DNA from: MED-G105 sp038522945
GTDB lineage: Bacteria; Pseudomonadota; Alphaproteobacteria; Caulobacterales; Parvularculaceae
Assembly: GCA_038522945.1 (NCBI GenBank)
Contig: JBCBJV010000002.1
Location: 124,001 to 188,000 of the forward strand
Length of the DNA stretch: 64,000 nucleotides
Direction of reading: 5' to 3'
Each line of letters begins with the position of its first letter. The stretch's first letter is position 1. This document shows, one piece after another, positions 16,021 to 24,175 of this stretch. The notes beneath the pieces were generated by a model. It was not told the origin of the DNA, made no database searches, and worked only from the letters and a program-made list of their open reading frames with translations. Position numbers and translations under genes: made by a program.

Positions 16021-17049
16021 CTACCGTTCCGTCAGCTTGAACTCGATGCGACGGTTTTGCGCGAAGGCGGTATTGTTGAACCCTTGCACCAGCGGTGCTT
16101 CCGACCCGGACCCTGTCGCCATGAGCCGCCGTGCGGGCACACCTTGCGCGACGAGATAGTCCACGACTGAGATCGCGCGCTGCGCCGATAGTTCCAGGTT
16201 CGACGAAAACCGCTGGCGACAGCTTGGCCCCAATGGCGCTGCGTCGGCATGGCCATCCACGCGCAGGATCCAGTTCACTTCCGTGGGAATGTCATCTTTG
16301 ATATCCAGAAGGGCACCGGCCAGTTTGGTGAGTTCCGCTTGCCCTGGCGCGCCAATGACGGCCGAACAAGACCCAAACAGAATATCGCTTTCGAAAATGA
16401 ACCGGTCACCGACGACTTTTACGTCGGCCCGATCACCCAAAGCTTCGCGCAGGGCTTCAAAGAACCGTGAACGGACTTCCTGAAGTTCCTGGACCTTGCG
16501 GGCGAGCGCTGCGTTAAGCCGCTTGGAGAGGTTTTCGATCTGCGCTTCTTGTTCGAGGTCTTTCGCCTCTGCCGCGTCGAGGGCTTCCTGAAGGCTTGCC
16601 AGTTGCTTGCGAAGTGCCGCCAATTGAGCGTTCAGTGTGGCGATCTCAGATTTCTGATCCTCTGAAAGGGCTTTTTCCGCTTCCAACTCTTCCGCTGACG
16701 CCGCAACAGCCGCCTGGCTGGCCGCTAACGCCGCGCCGAGGGCAACCAGTTCTTCGTTCTTGTCAGAGATTGTATCCTCCAGCGACAGGATAGTGCTCTG
16801 GAGCGCTTCTTTTTCCGATTGGGCCAGCCCCAATTGACGGGCCAGCTCATCGATCCGGGCCGTCAGGCGGGCAAGCTCTGAGTCCTTGGTGGCCAACTCG
16901 TCCTTTACAACGTTCAACCGTTCGCCGAGATAGAATTGCGCGACCACAAAGATCGACAACACAAACATCAGCACAAGGAGCAGTGTCGACAGCCCGTCAA
17001 CAAAGCCCGGCCAAATATTGGCCTCTCCGCTTCGCCTGCGCCGTGCCAC
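16021..17049 (-). CDS. OmpA/MotB-like peptidoglycan-binding protein with coiled coil
   Basis: A 342-residue inner-membrane anchored protein. A short basic N-terminus precedes one membrane helix (about residues 17-42) beginning FVDGLSTLLLVLMFVLS, with an Asp at the position that carries protons in MotB/ExbD-type stators. Residues 45-195 are a long coiled coil rich in Glu, Ala and Leu, and residues 205-342 are an OmpA-C domain with DGHADAAPLG, LSAQRAISVVDYLVAQG and NRRIEFKLTER. It probably links a membrane channel to the cell wall. It lies three bases after the MotA/ExbB-like gene, with which it should form a stator-like complex. The coiled coil is much longer than in flagellar MotB. Confidence 0.85.
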   Translation of the reverse strand: MARRRRSGEANIWPGFVDGLSTLLLVLMFVLSIFVVAQFYLGERLNVVKDELATKDSELARLTARIDELARQLGLAQSEKEALQSTILSLEDTISDKNEELVALGAALAASQAAVAASAEELEAEKALSEDQKSEIATLNAQLAALRKQLASLQEALDAAEAKDLEQEAQIENLSKRLNAALARKVQELQEVRSRFFEALREALGDRADVKVVGDRFIFESDILFGSCSAVIGAPGQAELTKLAGALLDIKDDIPTEVNWILRVDGHADAAPLGPSCRQRFSSNLELSAQRAISVVDYLVAQGVPARRLMATGSGSEAPLVQGFNNTAFAQNRRIEFKLTER

Positions 17050-17052
17050 GAT

Positions 17053-18003
17053 CTATTCTCCGCCGCCGACGCGAATAAGGGTTCGGTTCAGGGCCCGGAT
17101 TTCGTCTTTCAGGTCGGCGATCTGTTCCGCCTGCGCATTAATCTGTGCTTGCGTGTTAGCACTCATGTTAGCTTCGATTGACTGGAGAGCGGCCCCAAGG
17201 TCTTCCGATGCCGCGGCGTAATTGGCGTTGCCGTCGCCTGAGCCCCGCGCCCGCGATGGTGCGGTCCATCCGACGAGCCAGTCTTCAAGATCAGAGTAGA
17301 ACCGGCTTTGCGCTTGCCCTGCTTGAAGGTCGAGGAACCCAACAATAAGACTGCCGCCAAGGCCGAAGAGCGAGGATGAAAACGCTGTGCCCATGCCGGA
17401 AAGCGGCTCGCTCAGGTTCGCGATTAATTGGCCGATCGCATCTTCTGCAGCCCCGCCTGTGTCCGCCAGTCCCGTAATCGTGGCAGCCACTGCGTTGACG
17501 GTTTGCAGGAGGCCCCAGAACGTGCCCAGCAGACCCAGAAAGACAAGGAGGTTGCCAATATAGCGACCCATGTCACGGCCTTCATCGATCCGTGTGCCGA
17601 TGGAATCGAGAATCGCCCGCCCCGCGTCAGCTGATGGGCGCTCGCCGCGCTTATCAGCATCAAGAAGCAAGCGCGCCATGGCACTAATGAGCCCCGGCGC
17701 TCGCGGTAGTCTCGCCCGGCTTGCGTCAATGGTCTCGCGAAAAGCTTCCACCCAGTCGACCGCCGGCGAAACGACACCGGCCTGTCGCAGATGATAAATA
17801 ATCCCGATCAGCAGGACGCCGATGATCAGGCCATTGAGGGCCACATTCGCATTGAAGGCATCAATGAGGAGATTGGTTGGCTGCGGGCTCAACGGCGACA
17901 GAAAGTAAACTACAGCGCCGACGCCCACGAGGAACAGCAGCATATTTAAGATATAGCCGCCCGGCTTGACGAACCTGACTTCTCTGTCCCGCGACCGCGC
18001 CAT
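17053..18003 (-). CDS. MotA/TolQ/ExbB-like proton channel protein
   Basis: A 316-residue membrane protein with helices at about residues 18-37, 53-72, 145-170 and 205-225 and the conserved segment GNLLVFLGLLGTFWGLLQTV followed by GMGTAFSSSLFGLGGSL, typical of the MotA/TolQ/ExbB channel family (PF01618). The C-terminus is a cytoplasmic helix rich in Gln and Ala. With the OmpA-like protein three bases downstream it forms a two-gene unit resembling a stator driven by ion flow. It is longer and differently arranged than TolQ and has no TolR, TolA or TolB beside it. Its role is unknown: envelope maintenance or transport coupling are both possible. Confidence 0.85.
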   Translation of the reverse strand: MARSRDREVRFVKPGGYILNMLLFLVGVGAVVYFLSPLSPQPTNLLIDAFNANVALNGLIIGVLLIGIIYHLRQAGVVSPAVDWVEAFRETIDASRARLPRAPGLISAMARLLLDADKRGERPSADAGRAILDSIGTRIDEGRDMGRYIGNLLVFLGLLGTFWGLLQTVNAVAATITGLADTGGAAEDAIGQLIANLSEPLSGMGTAFSSSLFGLGGSLIVGFLDLQAGQAQSRFYSDLEDWLVGWTAPSRARGSGDGNANYAAASEDLGAALQSIEANMSANTQAQINAQAEQIADLKDEIRALNRTLIRVGGGE

Positions 18004-18488
18004 TTGGTGCCCCTCATGCTGACTTCGTGTCGAACGTCTCTTCTACCGCGTGTGATCGCAGAAGCCGAGACGGTCTGCAAAAATTCACGGTGACCACGTC
18101 AGGGAGACAAGGACGCAGTTGCCAGAAAGCGACAGGTTGTTCGGTAGTTGCAATGAGCGTGAGGGGAATACTCGCGGTAAGCTGGCAAGATTGATCAGGC
18201 TTCCCGTTTGGTGACTTAAGGCCCTGCAAACACTGACAAAACTTGGTCTGACGGTGGAAGGCAGGTCAGTCGCGTTTGACGGTTTTCAGCTGCGCTCGTC
18301 CAACAAAAGAGGCGCGTTCTCAGGAATGTCACCCACCACCGATTGCCATTGGTTGATACTTGGTTAATTTGATGAGCATCAGGCGTTTCGTGAGTTGCGA
18401 GATCGCCTGGCGGCGTGTGTTGGTTTTGAGGGCTTATGGGCTGGCACCAAAACCGCGGTAGAGAAGTTTCGGGGCGGGGACCAACGGG
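18004..18488. other. Divergent intergenic region, 485 bp
   Basis: This gap separates the stator-like pair (leftward) from the unknown membrane protein at 18489 (rightward) and must hold promoters for both. I see no tRNA, strong terminator or perfect long palindrome. Reading frames in it on the minus strand (for example 18216-18623) have poor codon usage and no ribosome site. Confidence 0.6.
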
Positions 18489-19757
18489 ATGTCTGAAACG
18501 CGAACAGGTGAACCAATCATTTTGACCGACGGCCGCCCGCCGTCGAAGCCCGCGGCCCTTTTCAATAAGATCGTCCCGGAAGTTGCAGAAGATGAGGCGG
18601 CAAAAGAAGACGCCTCCGATCAAGCAACCAGCTCGGTTGAAGATACCCTGAGCGTTGAAGAAGATCCCGCCATGGTGCGTGGTGAGCTCTTCACTCAGAA
18701 ACAGCCGGCCTTTCGGGCTGCGCCGACGCCCGTGCCCTCTTTTCAGTCAGCCGACGACTACGATGACGACGATTATGATGACGATGACAGAAGGCCAGGT
18801 GCTTTTGCCGCGTTATTGGCGTTGATCGCCTTTCTCCTGCGAAACCTTCTGCGTCTGGTGTTGGCACTGGCCTTTGTCGGTGGGCTTTCCTGGGCCATTT
18901 GGAAGTTCCTTGCCGGTGTTCTACCGGAAGCGGTGATCAGTTTTTTTGAATCCGTATGGCAGTTTATCTTCGCCTTGTTCGGATTTTTCCTGAAACCTCT
19001 CGCGGCCTTATTGTGCGGGTGGTTTGGCGTATTTTGCCCCGCCGACCCTGAACCTTACACGCCGGTTTGCTTTAAAAATGAGGTGCTCGTTGGTGATGCT
19101 TGTGCGTGTGCTGACGGATATTTGCGCAGCGCGGAAGATGTCTGCACACTGGAAAGCGAGCTCTTTCCGCCGGAGCCTGCAGTTATCGAGGCCGTGCCCG
19201 CTATCGAGGAGCCGGTTGTCATTGAAGAGCCTGAGCCCCTGCCGATACCTGCCAGCTATGCGGCGCAATGGATCATGCCTTCGGTGAGCGGTGCAACGCC
19301 TCGTCAGTACTGGCGCTATCGCGGTCTGGAACTGGTGGGGTCGGAAGACATTTTGGCGAGCAACGAGGCGGCCATTTGCGGCGCCGACGGTGTCGCCGCG
19401 CTCGGTGTTGCCTCGGCCGATAACGATCTGGGCCAGAACGATAGCTTTGGCGCGCGCCGGGCGGATGCTTTAGCAAGGGCGGTCGAGGCTCGGTGTGGCG
19501 GTGACACGCCGGTTTGGCGCGTCAACCTTGGCGGTTACACAACGCTTCCCGATGCTGACCTTCAACGAATGCCGATGATTGTCGTCATTAACACAGATGG
19601 CGACAATCCGGATATCAACGCTGAGCTCGGCGAAATCCTGTGTCGTCGGACTGACTGGCCATTCGTTAGCGGCATGACCATGGGCGATTACACAGCATTC
19701 GCCCGCGATGGTGTTTGCGACGGCGCCGCTGGCTGGGGCGCTCGCGTCACGCGCTGA
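18489..19757 (+). CDS. Unknown membrane protein with acidic linker and periplasmic domain
   Basis: A 422-residue protein. Residues 1-100 are cytoplasmic and acidic, ending in a run of Asp with interspersed Tyr (DDYDDDDYDDDDRR). Hydrophobic segments lie at about 103-135 and 148-185. A Cys-rich stretch follows (VCFKNEVLVGDACACADGY), then a Pro/Glu-rich linker (about 225-250) and a C-terminal domain of about 165 residues with QNDSFGARRADALARAVEARC, which resembles the helix of OmpA-type domains. It is transcribed away from the stator-like pair, suggesting a third component, but this rests on position and a weak likeness only. Confidence 0.7.
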   Translation: MSETRTGEPIILTDGRPPSKPAALFNKIVPEVAEDEAAKEDASDQATSSVEDTLSVEEDPAMVRGELFTQKQPAFRAAPTPVPSFQSADDYDDDDYDDDDRRPGAFAALLALIAFLLRNLLRLVLALAFVGGLSWAIWKFLAGVLPEAVISFFESVWQFIFALFGFFLKPLAALLCGWFGVFCPADPEPYTPVCFKNEVLVGDACACADGYLRSAEDVCTLESELFPPEPAVIEAVPAIEEPVVIEEPEPLPIPASYAAQWIMPSVSGATPRQYWRYRGLELVGSEDILASNEAAICGADGVAALGVASADNDLGQNDSFGARRADALARAVEARCGGDTPVWRVNLGGYTTLPDADLQRMPMIVVINTDGDNPDINAELGEILCRRTDWPFVSGMTMGDYTAFARDGVCDGAAGWGARVTR

Positions 19758-20093
19758 CGGGTGCCAAGCAGGCCAATTTTGGGTGGTGTTTTAGGGGCGC
19801 GTTTCTCTAAATCCCAAGTCAATTGACCCCAAGGTCAACTCCAGTCGGAAAATCTCACAGTCAAACTCAGAATTGAAATGAGCTTGAGCGGCGGACGGGA
19901 CCTTCAATTGTGCATGTCGGGATCGTTTCGAGGGGCCGCGATACCCCAGACCATTTGCCCTAAGCGCCCCGGACATCACTTGCCTCATTCAGGTTGATCA
20001 ACCGGTGCAAATGCGGCCCAACCATCGCCGCTCCAAGGCGAGAAAAAATGCGCGCCTAGGCGTAACCCCTTGATTTATATGGATGATAGCAAA
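19758..20093. other. Intergenic region before the palindrome array
   Basis: About 335 bases after the membrane-protein gene with no convincing gene. A minus-strand frame at 19791-19988 has no ribosome site and reads like antisense noise. Base composition drops towards A+T from about 20070 on, where the regulatory array begins. Confidence 0.5.
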
Positions 20094-20201
20094 TTTAGCG
20101 CAAAAAATGCGCTAAAATACGCATATTTTGCGCATTCTTTATTGCAATTTCAGTTTTATGACAGTAATGTGACAAAATAATGCGCACTAAGTGCATTATT
20201 T
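20094..20201. promoter_or_regulatory. Nested palindromes with TGCGC core (operator array)
   Basis: An A+T-rich island with three inverted repeats. First, TTTAGCGCA and TGCGCTAAA flank AAAAA (20094-20116). Second, the right arm of the first, TGCGCTAAAATA, pairs again with ATATTTTGCGCA (20108-20134), with a one-base bulge. Third, AAATAATGC and GCATTATTT flank nine bases (20175-20201), themselves containing GCACTAAGTGC. All share the TGCGC/GCGCA core. They lie 100-210 bases before the small secreted protein at 20305. They look like binding sites for a dimeric regulator; I cannot name it. Confidence 0.65.
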
Positions 20202-20304
20202 GGGGTGCGGGTCGGAGATTCTGTCGGCCACCGCAAGTGAGCCGGCGAGGCTTGACCCAGATGCCTTGAACAAAAGGCGCCCCGAACAAAAAAGGAGAAA
20301 GAAA

Positions 20305-20661
20305 ATGAGAAAAATAATCGCTTCCTTTGCCGTCTTGATTTTGGCCGGGATCATAGAGACCGTGAGCGCTGCCCAAGGCTTTGGCCGCGCACCGAGGCAC
20401 TTCGAGGCTGAAACGGTGTCTTTCATCAAAGACCGATTGGACAGCCGCGTTGGCGCGCGGATCTCTGTCGATAACAGCCCGTACCAGGTCTATGCTGACT
20501 TTGATGGCCACGATGAGATGCCGGCCTGGGCCGTAGATGTTCAGGTTCGCGCCAAGCTGCCTAGTGGACGCTATGGCGGTCGCGAGACCTACACCGTCGT
20601 CTTCGTTGACGGAGAACCAGTTGCGCTGGCTTATGACGAGGTGGACATTCGCAGCGCCTGA
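20305..20661 (+). CDS. Small secreted protein, unknown
   Basis: A 118-residue protein. The ATG at 20305 follows the strong site AAAGGAGAAAG, and the N-terminus MRKIIASFAVLILAGIIETVSAA is a clear signal peptide. The frame is open upstream to 20191 but that part is not coding. The mature domain of about 95 residues (HFEAETVSFIKDRLDSRVGA, YQVYADFDGHDEMPAWAVDV, YTVVFVDGEPVAL) looks like an alpha/beta periplasmic fold, without Cys. No family is recognised. The palindrome array directly upstream suggests regulated expression. Confidence 0.75.
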   Translation: MRKIIASFAVLILAGIIETVSAAQGFGRAPRHFEAETVSFIKDRLDSRVGARISVDNSPYQVYADFDGHDEMPAWAVDVQVRAKLPSGRYGGRETYTVVFVDGEPVALAYDEVDIRSA

Positions 20662-20865
20662 CCCGCATCTGGTCAATGAAATACTGTCCTGCCCTGCCTT
20701 TCGACAGAAAGGTGGGGCGGTTTATTTTTGACCAAACCCTCCGGGTGTTTCTTGATTGGAAACTTAGTTTTGGGCGCCGCTTGTGTTCAGGGCAAAAACA
20801 GCTATTGGGAGCCAGTTCTTTCGCGGGCGCAAAATAAGCCTGCCTATTGTAAAGCCCGAGGCCCC

Positions 20866-22704
20866 ATGACCCAATTGCGTAACATCGCCATCGTCGCTCA
20901 CGTTGACCACGGCAAAACGACCCTCGTCGACGAGATGCTGCGCCAGTCAGGGGCTGTACGCGACAATGCAGAAATGGCCGAGCGGGCCATGGATTCAAAT
21001 GACATTGAGCGCGAGCGCGGGATTACGATTCTCGCCAAATGCACCAGCGTTGTCTTTGAGGAGGGCGAAGAGCCGGTCCGTATCAACATCGTCGACACGC
21101 CAGGCCACGCTGACTTTGGCGGCGAGGTGGAGCGCATTCTCTCCATGGTCGATGGCTGTCTGTTGCTGGTGGACGCCGCGGAAGGTCCCATGCCACAGAC
21201 GAAGTTTGTGCTGTCCAAGGCTTTGGCTCTGGGGCTGAAACCAATTGTGGTGCTGAACAAAGTTGATCGTCCGAGTGCGGATCCTGATGCGGCGCTCGAT
21301 GCTGCGTTCGATTTATTCGCGGCCCTCGGCGCCAATGACGAACAGCTGGATTTCCCGACGCTCTATGCCTCTGGCCGGGATGGCTGGGCGGCGCGCTCAC
21401 TCGATGATCCGCGCGAAAACCTGCAGCCATTGTTTGAGACCATCATTTCTCATATTAGCCCGCCGGGAGTGGCAGACGGGGCTGAAGAACAACCGTTCAA
21501 AATGCTCGCAACGACCCTGGAAGCCGATCCCTTTCTGGGGCGCATCCTGACGGGGCGGGTAATATCAGGCAAAGCCGTGCCAGGCACGACCATGAAGGCG
21601 GTTCATCGGGATGGCGATGAAATAGAACGGGTACGGATTACAAAGGTCCTGGCGTTCCGGGGCCTAAAGCGTCAGCCCATTGAAGAAGCTGGTCCTGGTG
21701 ATATCGTGGCGTTGGCCGGATATCAAAAAGCGTCCGTGTCCGATACATTATGCGATCTGGCGGTGAAAGAGCCCTTGGCCGCGCAGCCCATCGATCCGCC
21801 GACTTTGTCCGTGACCATTGCTGCGAACGATTCACCGCTGGCTGGCCGGGAAGGGGATAAGGTCCAGTCGCGGGTGATCCGTGACCGTCTCATGCGCCAG
21901 GCCGAAGGCGATGTGGCAATCCGGGTAAGCGATGCGCCAGACGGCGACGGGATGGAAGTGGCCGGCCGCGGCGAGCTTCAGCTCGGCGTGCTCATTGAAA
22001 ATATGCGCCGAGAAGGCTTCGAGGTTCAGGTGTCGCGTCCACGGGTTGTGACCCGTACGGATGATAATGGGCAGATGATGGAGCCGATCGAGGAAGTCGT
22101 TGTCGATGTGGACGATGACTATTCAGGTGCCGTCATTGATGCGCTTACGCGCCGCAAGGCAGAACTCATGGAGATGAAACCCTCCGGGGGCGGAAAGACC
22201 CGTGCGACCTTTCACGCCCCGGCGCGGGCGCTTATCGGCTATCACGGGCAGTTCCTCACTGACACCCGCGGGACCGGGATCATGAACCGATCCTTCCTGG
22301 AATACGCCCCGCACAAAGGGGCAATTGAAGGCCGCCGCAACGGCGTGCTGATTGCGATGGGGGAAGGTGACGCGGTGCCGTTCGCGCTGTGGAACCTGGA
22401 AGACCGGGGGATCATGTTCATCGGGCCCGGCGAGAAGGTCTATCAGGGTATGATCATTGGCGAGAACGCCAAGGACGATGACCTCGATGTTAACCCGCTG
22501 AAAGGCAAACAACTGACCAACATCCGTGCGGCGGGCAAGGACGACGCGGTGAAGCTCACCCCGCCCAAGCGATTATCCCTGGAACAGGCGATCGCCTACA
22601 TCGACGACGATGAACTGGTGGAAGTCACCCCGCTGAACATCCGCTTGCGCAAACGGGAACTGCTCCCGCATATGCGCAAAAAACGTGCGAAAGCAGCGGG
22701 TTAA
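20866..22704 (+). CDS. typA: Ribosome-associated GTPase TypA/BipA
   Basis: A 612-residue translational GTPase that binds the ribosome and supports 50S assembly and growth under stress. G1 AHVDHGKTT, G3 DTPGHADFGGEVER and G4 NKVDR are intact, followed by domain II, the EF-G-like domain III (GRGELQLGVLIENMRREGFE) and the BipA-specific C-terminal domain (GYHGQFLTDTRGTGIMNR). The start MTQLRNIAIVAHVDHG at 20866 agrees with the family; the longer frame from 20728 is unlikely. It stands alone, about 200 bases after the secreted protein gene. Confidence 0.97.
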   Translation: MTQLRNIAIVAHVDHGKTTLVDEMLRQSGAVRDNAEMAERAMDSNDIERERGITILAKCTSVVFEEGEEPVRINIVDTPGHADFGGEVERILSMVDGCLLLVDAAEGPMPQTKFVLSKALALGLKPIVVLNKVDRPSADPDAALDAAFDLFAALGANDEQLDFPTLYASGRDGWAARSLDDPRENLQPLFETIISHISPPGVADGAEEQPFKMLATTLEADPFLGRILTGRVISGKAVPGTTMKAVHRDGDEIERVRITKVLAFRGLKRQPIEEAGPGDIVALAGYQKASVSDTLCDLAVKEPLAAQPIDPPTLSVTIAANDSPLAGREGDKVQSRVIRDRLMRQAEGDVAIRVSDAPDGDGMEVAGRGELQLGVLIENMRREGFEVQVSRPRVVTRTDDNGQMMEPIEEVVVDVDDDYSGAVIDALTRRKAELMEMKPSGGGKTRATFHAPARALIGYHGQFLTDTRGTGIMNRSFLEYAPHKGAIEGRRNGVLIAMGEGDAVPFALWNLEDRGIMFIGPGEKVYQGMIIGENAKDDDLDVNPLKGKQLTNIRAAGKDDAVKLTPPKRLSLEQAIAYIDDDELVEVTPLNIRLRKRELLPHMRKKRAKAAG

Positions 22705-22739
22705 GGCGCCTTATAACGAATAGCACGATGTCGTCATTG

Positions 22740-23105
22740 TCATCTATTCCAGAAGGGCCAGCCAGACTTTCGTCTTAGTGTCTTCTGGGTTTCCAATAAG
22801 GCCGTACAGTTTCTGGCAGCCTCTTCGACAATTCCATCCGTAATCGTCTTATCAGTCTCATAATCTGCATCCACACGGAGCCAGATCAGGCGAGCCAGTA
22901 CATCGGGAAGGGCTCTGCGATACCACTCTTCAGTGGAATCAATCGACTTTCCCTGTCCATATTTAGCAAACGCCGCATCGCCCCAGGCCGTCGCAAGTGG
23001 TTCTTCCAAGAGGTCATAATCAGTACCCGCAACAGCCGTCGGGCAGATTTTTAAAAACTCTTCTGTAAGCGCTAGTTTCTGTTCCTTGGACGGATTGGCG
23101 ACCAC
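22740..23105 (-). CDS. Small unknown protein, possibly the 3' part of a frameshifted gene
   Basis: A 121-residue frame starting with GTG at 23105: an all-alpha looking soluble sequence with EEFLKICPTAVAGTDYDLLEEPL and EEWYRRALPDVLARLIWLR. No family recognised. There is no ribosome site at the GTG, the same frame is open ten codons upstream (KIDFNSALCLV) to a TAG, and the neighbouring frame from a GTG at 23263 encodes a plausible N-terminus (MFDKFLTLGRMFGCVDLLKG to QVWARGIAR). A single indel near 23135 would join them into one protein of about 170 residues, so this may be a broken or misread gene. Confidence 0.55.
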   Translation of the reverse strand: MVANPSKEQKLALTEEFLKICPTAVAGTDYDLLEEPLATAWGDAAFAKYGQGKSIDSTEEWYRRALPDVLARLIWLRVDADYETDKTITDGIVEEAARNCTALLETQKTLRRKSGWPFWNR

Positions 23106-23292
23106 CAGGCATAGCGCGCTGTTGAAGTCGATCTTCTAGCAATGCCCCTCGCCCAAACTTGCCATATCTGTGTGTCGAAGCGCAAAGGCTCAATGCTACG
23201 GGTGCCCTTGAGGAGGTCCACGCATCCGAACATTCTGCCAAGGGTCAAAAACTTATCGAACACCTGTCACTCAGGTATATGATGCCATCCTG

Positions 23293-23928
23293 TTAAAGAA
23301 CGGCCGCCAAGAGCCCGTCGCGGATGCCGTCGAAAATGTATTGCGTGGAAAGAGCCATCAGCAGCATCCCGAGGACGCGGGTGATGGCGTTCATCCCGGT
23401 GCGCCCTAGAATGTCGCCGATGCGGCTGGCAAACGCCATCATCAGGACAGCCATGCCCAGCACGATGGCGGTGGCAGCCAGCGCCGCGCCTTTTTCGGCG
23501 AGCGATTTTTCCGGACCCATGAGGAGCATGATCGTGGCGATCGCTCCGGGGCCCGCCAGCATGGGGATCGCCAGCGGGAAGAAAGCGATGTCATCGCGAG
23601 CAGAGGCCTTCGGCCCGGGCGTCTTTGCCTGGGTTTCCCCGTCGGGCTCGAAGAACATGCGGTAGCCCATAATGAAGAGGATGATGCCCATGGCGGCCCT
23701 GAAAGCCCCTTGCGAAACACCCAGATGATGCAAGAGCCCATTTCCGACAAAGCCAAAAAACCCAAGAATTGCGGCGGAGTAGAGCGCCGCCATAAACGCT
23801 ATTTTGAGGCGCTCATTGCGCGTGTTGGTCTTTGTGAGCGCGGCAAAGATCGGCGTCACCATGATCGGGTCGATCACGATGAACAACGTCACAAAGGCTG
23901 CCACAAATATGCCGGGAAGTCCGTCCAT
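23293..23928 (-). CDS. MarC family integral membrane protein
   Basis: A 211-residue protein with six membrane helices and the MarC family (PF01914) hallmarks: FVTLFIVIDPIMVTPIF in helix 1, FPLAIPMLAGPGAIATIML in helix 4, and GMNAITRVLGMLLMALSTQYIFDGI at the C-terminus. The family's transport function remains unsettled; the early link to multiple antibiotic resistance was withdrawn for E. coli marC. Single gene, transcribed away from the LysM lipoprotein gene. Confidence 0.9.
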   Translation of the reverse strand: MDGLPGIFVAAFVTLFIVIDPIMVTPIFAALTKTNTRNERLKIAFMAALYSAAILGFFGFVGNGLLHHLGVSQGAFRAAMGIILFIMGYRMFFEPDGETQAKTPGPKASARDDIAFFPLAIPMLAGPGAIATIMLLMGPEKSLAEKGAALAATAIVLGMAVLMMAFASRIGDILGRTGMNAITRVLGMLLMALSTQYIFDGIRDGLLAAVL

Positions 23929-24175
23929 TAAATGGTTAAAGGCTCCTTGGAGGGAAGGCAGACCGCACGAAACAGCGGCTGCCCCCTATGAGCCGACTTT
24001 GATCATGTTTTCAAGGTGCAAAGTGGTTTAGATTCAAATGGTTGTCTCGCGTCCGAAATGCCACGCCTGTCGGAGATTCAATGAAGGGGCCTTGCCTTTT
24101 GCGTGCGTTCGGTTGGGAAGTATGGTTAACTGAAGATTGATGTTTGGCGTAATGCTGATGGGGAGCTTTAAGCCC

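Noticed and set aside
16021..18003. ZorA/ZorB of a Zorya defence system
   Set aside because: The channel and OmpA-type pair resembles ZorAB, but no ZorC/D/E helicase or nuclease genes are adjacent and the neighbours are ordinary envelope genes.
20095..20676. 193-residue minus-strand reading frame
   Set aside because: Antisense to the secreted protein gene at 20305, which has a strong ribosome site and signal peptide; the frame runs through the palindrome array.
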